Below are positions 5,279 through 9,328 of a stretch of 9,328 nt of DNA, piece by piece. Under the pieces are notes generated by a model that saw only the letters and a program-made list of their open reading frames with translations, did not search any database and was not told where the DNA came from. The first letter of the stretch is position 1; each line of letters begins with the position of its first letter. Made by a program: the position numbers and the translations under genes. Source of the DNA: Spirochaetales bacterium (GTDB lineage Bacteria > Spirochaetota > Spirochaetia > DSM-27196 > SKKC01); the NCBI GenBank assembly GCA_007126865.1, contig SLAN01000251.1, positions 1 through 9,328 on the forward strand, given 5' to 3'.

Positions 5279-7990
5279 CTACTTCTCGCTCAGCGTATAG
5301 ACACCGTCCCAGTCGCCCGGGGGCGGCTCGTTCAGGTAGCGTTCGCACCGCTTGATGTATTTCTGGGCCGGTACGTCGGTCATGCCGTCGTTGAGCAGAT
5401 CGGCGAAGAGCGAGCGCGCGGCGTCGAAGCGGCGCTGCTGAAAGAGATCCACGGCTTCGGTGAACTGCTCGGCATGCTCTCGCAATCGGGTGCCGGCTGA
5501 CGAGCTTTCCTCGAGTACCTCGAACAGCTGCACAGGCTCGTTGACACCGACAACGCGCACCCGATCGAACGGACGCAATAGAAACCGGTCGCCGATCTGG
5601 TTTCTCGTCTCCTCGCTGATGAGAATCCACGAACCGTACTGTTTGTTTACACCCTCGAGGCGCGCGGCGAGGTTTACCGCGTGACCCATGATCGTATAGT
5701 CCATCTGCTTCTCGGTTCCCATATTGCCGACAACCATCTCTCCGGTGTTTATGCCGATGCGGGTAAAGAGGGGGTTCGGACTCATGTTGTCGTTGAGAAA
5801 CCGCTCGTTCAGCTCGGCTTCGATACGCTTCATGCGGACCGCGGAGATACAGGCGTTCGCCGCATGGTCGGGGTCGTCGACCGGAGCTCCGAAGAACGCG
5901 ATTATCGCATCGCCCTCGTACTTGTCGATCGTTCCTTTCACATCGAGCACGATATTGCTCATTTCGGTGAGGTAGATGTTCAGCAGGCGTACGAGATCAC
6001 CGGGTGCGAGCTGTTCGGATACCGTCGAGAAGCCGGCGATATCGGTGAACATCGCGGTCATGTACTTCTCCTGACCGCCGAGGGCGAGCATATCGGGATT
6101 GTCGATGATCTGACTTATGACGTCGGCCGAAAGATAGCGGGAGAAGGCGTTTCGCAGGAAGCTGCGCTCGCGGGCGTTGGTAATCGCCGACCAGGAGCTC
6201 GTCGCGACGAATGTCAGGAATACCGCTCCCACCGGAGCGAGCAACGGGATATAGCGACCGGTGGCAACGAACCAGAGAACTCCGGCTGCCGCGACGAACG
6301 CGGTGGCGACCGCACCGAAGAGCAGGCTCTTGCCCGCATCCAGGTTGCGAATGAAGAAGCCGAGCAGGATCGCGAAGAGCGCAGCGAGTGCAATGGAGAG
6401 CCAGGTAGACTCTACGGTCAGGAAGTCGCGCTGAAACACGGTGTTCGCAACCGCCGCATGCGTGCCGACGTTGAAGTACAGCCCTTCGAACGGATTCACA
6501 CCGACGTCGACCGTGCCGATACCGGTCTGTCCGATTATGACGAACGCATTCGCGAGATCGTCGGTGAGCGAGTCGAAGAGCTCGCTGCGGCGCTCGACAA
6601 GTCCGCGTGTCGCCGCAAAGATCTCTTCGATATCGGAGAGAATTCCTTCGAGCTCGGCGATCTGCTCCTCGTCGTCGGGGTCGACCTGCGCCATCGCCGC
6701 GGTTACCTGGTCGATGAGATCTTCCTCGGCCGGTCCCTGGAGAAAACGCTCGAGCTCGTCGTAGTACTGCTCGCGCATCGCCTCGTACTGATCGGCCTCC
6801 CCGGGCGAGCGTTCGCCGGCGAGCAGCTCGCGATACAGGTCATCGATCTGCTGCTGCATCATGTGCAACGGGACGTCGTGCTGGTCGAGAAAACCTGCGC
6901 TGTCCATGAGCGCTATGTTGCCGGCGATACCCTCCTCGGCGTTCTGCAAATCGAGAATCCGGGTATAGCTGACGTGGCGAAAGCTCTCGTCGAAGGTCTT
7001 CGGCGGCCAGTTGATCATCATATGCCCGTCGTGTGTGAGGGGAATCGTGACGTCGCGCGCTTCGTCCTCCCCCGGATAGCGGGCATTTCGCAGGATCATC
7101 CGCCGGCCGTCGAACTCGATCTCCGGCGAACCGATAAGGTCGAATAGCGGGGTGAGCGCAAGCTGTCCGAAAAGCACGCCGTTATACTCGGCGAGGGGGT
7201 TTATGCGGCGACGAACGCCGTCCGGATCGACGGTGATGTTCGTAAAACCGAGCCCTTGTGCCTGCCGGGCGATCGGCTCGATCGTCGGCTGAATTGTGCC
7301 GAACGAGGTTATCGGATGATCGTGCGATGCCTCGCGATGTGCGAAGCGATCGGAGACCCATTGCAGATACTCTTCTTCGACGTCGATCAGGTGCCGTTCG
7401 CCGGGCAGCATGGAAATGGTAAACCACGCACTGTCGAAGATCTCGGCGGCACGGGCGAGGTATTCGTCGTTGTCGCGGGCGACGTCGGCGACACGGTCGA
7501 GCAGGGTATCTCGAGCGTCGGCTTCGAGAGCGCGAAAATCGTCTATCAGATCGCCGGCGGCCTCCGGCGGGAGCTGTCCCTCGGCGACCGCCTGAAAGAG
7601 CTGCCGGGCGTTACCGCCGACCTGTTCGATCGCCGCCTCCACGTCGAGCGGCAACTCCTCCTGGAGCAGGCGCCGATCGACACCGGCCGGACTCTCGTCC
7701 AGGTACTCGATATCGAAAACGGCCCGGTCGGCTTCCACCTCGCGCAGCAGCATGAGCCCGTCACCGAGTATGTGCCGGCTCCACGGCCACATGCCGACCG
7801 AATCGATCGATGCATCGTCGATTTCCAGAATGACGAAGCGCTCGTCTTCCTCGACCGCCGGGCGCACGCGCAGCAGCAGATCGTATATGCCGGCGTCGAT
7901 TCCCCAGTACACTTCCGAGAAGCTCAGCAGTGCGAGAACGACGACGATAACAGCCGGAATGATAATCGGCCACACCAGATTGCTTTTCAT
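5279..7990 (-). CDS. CHASE2-domain membrane adenylate cyclase (class III)
   Basis: Membrane protein of 903 aa that senses an extracytoplasmic signal and makes cAMP from ATP. Order: TM helix about 5-24; CHASE2 sensor about 25-525, with ILEIDDASIDSVGMWPWSR (54-72), AVFDIEY (90-96) and a late NVGTHAAVANTVF; three TM helices about 530-547, 554-575 and 581-600; a linker NAFSRYLSADVISQII; the cyclase domain about 640-820; and a helical repeat-like tail ending GDWDGVYTLSEK. Catalytic residues are all present: metal-binding D650 (FTDIAGFS) and D694 (EGDAIIAFF), adenine-selecting K690 and T766, and transition-state N773 and R777 (NLAAR). K690 with T766 favours ATP over GTP. Position 770 is His in MGHAVN, where Asp or Asn is usual. 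The sensor has two long acidic helical insertions (about 103-185 and 376-470). The frame is open for another 259 codons upstream, but those read through the methyltransferase gene; GGAG 8 bases before the ATG at 7990 and the TM start settle it. It is the last gene of a minus-strand cluster. Confidence 0.94.
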   Translation of the reverse strand: MKSNLVWPIIIPAVIVVVLALLSFSEVYWGIDAGIYDLLLRVRPAVEEDERFVILEIDDASIDSVGMWPWSRHILGDGLMLLREVEADRAVFDIEYLDESPAGVDRRLLQEELPLDVEAAIEQVGGNARQLFQAVAEGQLPPEAAGDLIDDFRALEADARDTLLDRVADVARDNDEYLARAAEIFDSAWFTISMLPGERHLIDVEEEYLQWVSDRFAHREASHDHPITSFGTIQPTIEPIARQAQGLGFTNITVDPDGVRRRINPLAEYNGVLFGQLALTPLFDLIGSPEIEFDGRRMILRNARYPGEDEARDVTIPLTHDGHMMINWPPKTFDESFRHVSYTRILDLQNAEEGIAGNIALMDSAGFLDQHDVPLHMMQQQIDDLYRELLAGERSPGEADQYEAMREQYYDELERFLQGPAEEDLIDQVTAAMAQVDPDDEEQIAELEGILSDIEEIFAATRGLVERRSELFDSLTDDLANAFVIIGQTGIGTVDVGVNPFEGLYFNVGTHAAVANTVFQRDFLTVESTWLSIALAALFAILLGFFIRNLDAGKSLLFGAVATAFVAAAGVLWFVATGRYIPLLAPVGAVFLTFVATSSWSAITNARERSFLRNAFSRYLSADVISQIIDNPDMLALGGQEKYMTAMFTDIAGFSTVSEQLAPGDLVRLLNIYLTEMSNIVLDVKGTIDKYEGDAIIAFFGAPVDDPDHAANACISAVRMKRIEAELNERFLNDNMSPNPLFTRIGINTGEMVVGNMGTEKQMDYTIMGHAVNLAARLEGVNKQYGSWILISEETRNQIGDRFLLRPFDRVRVVGVNEPVQLFEVLEESSSAGTRLREHAEQFTEAVDLFQQRRFDAARSLFADLLNDGMTDVPAQKYIKRCERYLNEPPPGDWDGVYTLSEK

Positions 7991-7998
7991 AGAAATAA

Positions 7999-8002
7999 CT
8001 CC
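7999..8002 (-). promoter_or_regulatory. Ribosome binding site of the adenylate cyclase gene
   Basis: GGAG on the minus strand, 8 bases before the ATG at 7990, in the 44-base gap after the methyltransferase stop. It decides the start against a much longer open frame reaching position 8767. Confidence 0.75.
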
Positions 8003-8034
8003 GCACGCAATCCTACCCCGCGTCACCGACTCTG

Positions 8035-8835
8035 TCACGGCACGGGGGATAATTTTTCGCCGCCGATTCGGCCGGACGGCGAGTGGCCGGACGGCGAGTG
8101 ACCGGTCGACGGCCGGATGACATAGAGCACTTCGCCTCGAACGAGGGCGTACCGGTTGCGCAATGCCCCGCCGAAACGCCGCCCGCCGCGCCACCAGCGA
8201 AACCGCTCCACGGTGAACCCGGCGCTTGCGAGGCGCTGCGCGTAATCGGCACCGTAGAGTCGCACCCGCAGCGCCGAACCGAACGCCTTGGAGCGTTCGG
8301 TATCGGTCGTGAGCTGTGCATCCTCGTGCGTCGCCGGTAGCGTCGAAGAGACCGCGCTCTGCACGAGCGCGAGGCCGTCCGTTTTCAGCACCCTGCGAAT
8401 CGAGCGGAGCGCAGCAGCCTCGTCGCGAACCCGGTCGAGGATGTCGTTGCACAGCACGATGTCTACCGATCGATCGTCGACCTCGAGCGATGGGAGCTGT
8501 GAAGACGGTTCGCTCCGCACGCTCACCCGCGAAACACGCTGTAGCGTTTCGTAGAGCCGCGGTTCCGGCTCGATGTGCAGAATGGTCAGCGGCGGAGCGG
8601 TCGGCTCGAAGGCTCTTGTGCGATGCAGTAGATAGAGATAGATGAGCCGCTCGTCGTCGGTTGCTCCACAGGTCGGACAGGGGTTGAGCGGAATGCGGCC
8701 GGGGCTGAATACTTTCATATCGCGCAGCCGGCGCGGGAGGCCCGAGCGGTCGCCGGCGGGATAACACCGCCCGTTGCAGATCGGACAGATTGTTTGCGCG
8801 CCCGGCAGCAGTTCCGTCAGCATGAGCGTAGGCAT
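8035..8835 (-). CDS. Class I SAM-dependent methyltransferase with N-terminal CxxC pairs; substrate unknown
   Basis: Protein of 266 aa. The N-terminal 60 residues hold CPIC (17-20) and CPTC (53-56), plus C24, a probable zinc-binding knuckle, followed by DDERLIYLYLL. The methyltransferase-like part follows: ILHIEPEPRLYETL (85-98), the place of the SAM loop; VDIVLCNDILDRVRD (124-138); RRVLKTDGLALVQ (147-159); THEDAQLTT (169-177); and VRLYGADYAQRLASAGF (191-207). I recognise this as a known but functionally uncharacterised family (Cys knuckle, then LHxAPE, then a VLEH-like motif, then YGxDYxxRLxxAGF). The SAM half looks worn: there is no GxGxG, no Asp at the end of the second strand, the stretch before VDIVLC is about 14 residues shorter than I expect, and VLEH has become ILDR. 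Activity is therefore uncertain. The C-terminal tail has a GHSPS repeat from a DNA duplication. ATG 8835 has GGAG 5 bases upstream; ATG 8823 is an alternative. It starts 10 bases after the aminopeptidase stop, so it is probably co-transcribed. Confidence 0.85.
   Translation of the reverse strand: MPTLMLTELLPGAQTICPICNGRCYPAGDRSGLPRRLRDMKVFSPGRIPLNPCPTCGATDDERLIYLYLLHRTRAFEPTAPPLTILHIEPEPRLYETLQRVSRVSVRSEPSSQLPSLEVDDRSVDIVLCNDILDRVRDEAAALRSIRRVLKTDGLALVQSAVSSTLPATHEDAQLTTDTERSKAFGSALRVRLYGADYAQRLASAGFTVERFRWWRGGRRFGGALRNRYALVRGEVLYVIRPSTGHSPSGHSPSGRIGGEKLSPVP
8071..8100. repeat. 15-base tandem duplication in the 3' end of the methyltransferase gene
   Basis: GCCGGACGGCGAGTG occurs twice back to back (8071-8085, 8086-8100). 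Being a multiple of three, it keeps frame and encodes the doubled GHSPS peptide in the last 25 residues of the methyltransferase. This suggests recent slippage expansion in a weakly constrained tail. Confidence 0.9.
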
Positions 8836-8840
8836 CGAAG

Positions 8841-8844
8841 CTCC
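8841..8844 (-). promoter_or_regulatory. Ribosome binding site of the methyltransferase gene
   Basis: GGAG on the minus strand, 5 bases before the ATG at 8835, inside the 10-base gap after the upstream stop. It supports 8835 over the in-frame ATG at 8823 and supports translation from a shared transcript. Confidence 0.7.
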
Positions 8845-8845
8845 G

Positions 8846-9328
8846 TTACAACCGCGAGTAAAGCCGTTCGCAGACCCGCAGATTCTCTTTCGCCATTTCT
8901 ACCGTCTCCCGCGATGTCTCCGGCCGTCGCCGCATGAGATCGTCGAGAAAGCGCTCGACATCGTTCGAGCGCCCGATTCCGCCCGGGGCCGCGGCGTCGC
9001 AGAGAATGCGAAGAAAGTGGAAGGGATGGATAGTTTCGAGAGTGTCGATAGCGCGTTGAAACCACGGCCAGAGCGCCGCCCGAGCCGCCTTGTTCGCCGC
9101 GGCGGCCGCAACCGGGAGGATCCGGTTTCGCGCCGGCAGGCGGTCGGCTACGTAGTCGAGCATCCGTTCTACGCTTTGCTCCTCCCGGAAAGATCCCAGC
9201 GCGATCGCGATCGACTGTTTTTCGACCTCTTCGACCTCCGCGGATTCCAGACGTTCGCAAAGGGTTTCGAAGCTCGCAGGGCGGCAGGCGGCGGCGACCC
9301 GATACGCGACCGGGCGCAAATCGGTCGG
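8846..9328 (-). CDS. Probable M1 family aminopeptidase, C-terminal (ERAP1_C-like) part only
   Basis: The last 160 residues of a gene that enters from the right edge; the frame is open to the edge with no stop. The sequence is helical and reads like the HEAT-like C-terminal domain of M1 zinc aminopeptidases (puromycin-sensitive / aminopeptidase N type). It begins DLRPVAYRVA, then SFETLCERLESAE, then the typical EKQSIAIALGSF followed by FREEQSVERMLDYV, an LWPWFQRAIDTL helix, NDVERFLDDLM, and a terminal ENLRVCERLYSRL that resembles the usual final helix carrying the NI.W or NLRW motif. The catalytic HExxH domain would lie outside the window, so peptidase identity rests only on this resemblance. 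It is the first visible gene of the cluster with the methyltransferase and the cyclase. Another helical-repeat protein cannot be excluded. Confidence 0.7.
   Translation of the reverse strand, partial: PTDLRPVAYRVAAACRPASFETLCERLESAEVEEVEKQSIAIALGSFREEQSVERMLDYVADRLPARNRILPVAAAAANKAARAALWPWFQRAIDTLETIHPFHFLRILCDAAAPGGIGRSNDVERFLDDLMRRRPETSRETVEMAKENLRVCERLYSRL

Noticed and set aside
5681..7147. 488-codon open frame on the plus strand opposite the adenylate cyclase
   Set aside because: Its product is charged and low in recognisable motifs. It mirrors the cyclase codons, and the strong codon bias of the real gene removes stops on the opposite strand.
7991..8767. Upstream extension of the cyclase reading frame by 259 codons
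   Set aside because: It overlaps the methyltransferase in another frame, gives an Arg/Ala-rich sequence without motifs, and the TM start and GGAG at 7999-8002 fit the ATG at 7990.

Overview
The window is a stretch of bacterial chromosome, GC-rich by eye, densely coding, with seven protein genes and no RNA genes, mobile elements or CRISPR arrays that I can see. Gene content points to a free-living spirochaete (Spirochaetaceae-like). The clues are a CHASE2 adenylate cyclase that ends in a short helical-repeat tail and a WDGV-type terminus, and a PilZ protein with a receiver-like N-terminal half; I associate both architectures with that group. This assignment is inferred from family resemblance, not from a marker gene.

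Layout, left to right. (1) Positions 1-1096, minus strand: the N-terminal two thirds of a GH13 oligo-1,6-glucosidase, cut by the left edge. (2) Divergent from it, 1218-2408, plus strand: alanine racemase (alr) with an unusual insertion. (3) Converging on alr with a 3-base gap, a minus-strand pair: a secreted protein of unknown function (4332-3175), then a PilZ domain protein (3110-2412). (4) Divergent from that pair, across 239 bases that hold the clearest regulatory signals in the window (a promoter candidate, an inverted repeat and a 12-base direct repeat), lies pcm (4572-5192, plus), protein-L-isoaspartate O-methyltransferase. (5) Converging on pcm, a tightly packed minus-strand cluster reads from the right edge: the C-terminus of a probable M1 aminopeptidase (9328-8846), a Cys-motif SAM methyltransferase (8835-8035), and a large CHASE2-class III adenylate cyclase (7990-5279). 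Gaps of 10 and 44 bases, each holding a good Shine-Dalgarno sequence, suggest one transcript.

How the genes fit together: the window combines sugar breakdown (alpha-1,6-glucosides), cell-wall precursor supply (D-alanine), protein repair and turnover (Pcm, aminopeptidase), and nucleotide second-messenger signalling. The signalling part has both a cAMP-producing membrane sensor and a predicted c-di-GMP receptor. No single pathway unites them, and I found no clearly new defence or mobile system. The most interesting points are the long acidic helical inserts inside the cyclase sensor domain, the shortened SAM pocket of the methyltransferase, the unknown secreted protein placed upstream of the PilZ gene, the repeat-rich divergent promoter region, and the alr insertion.
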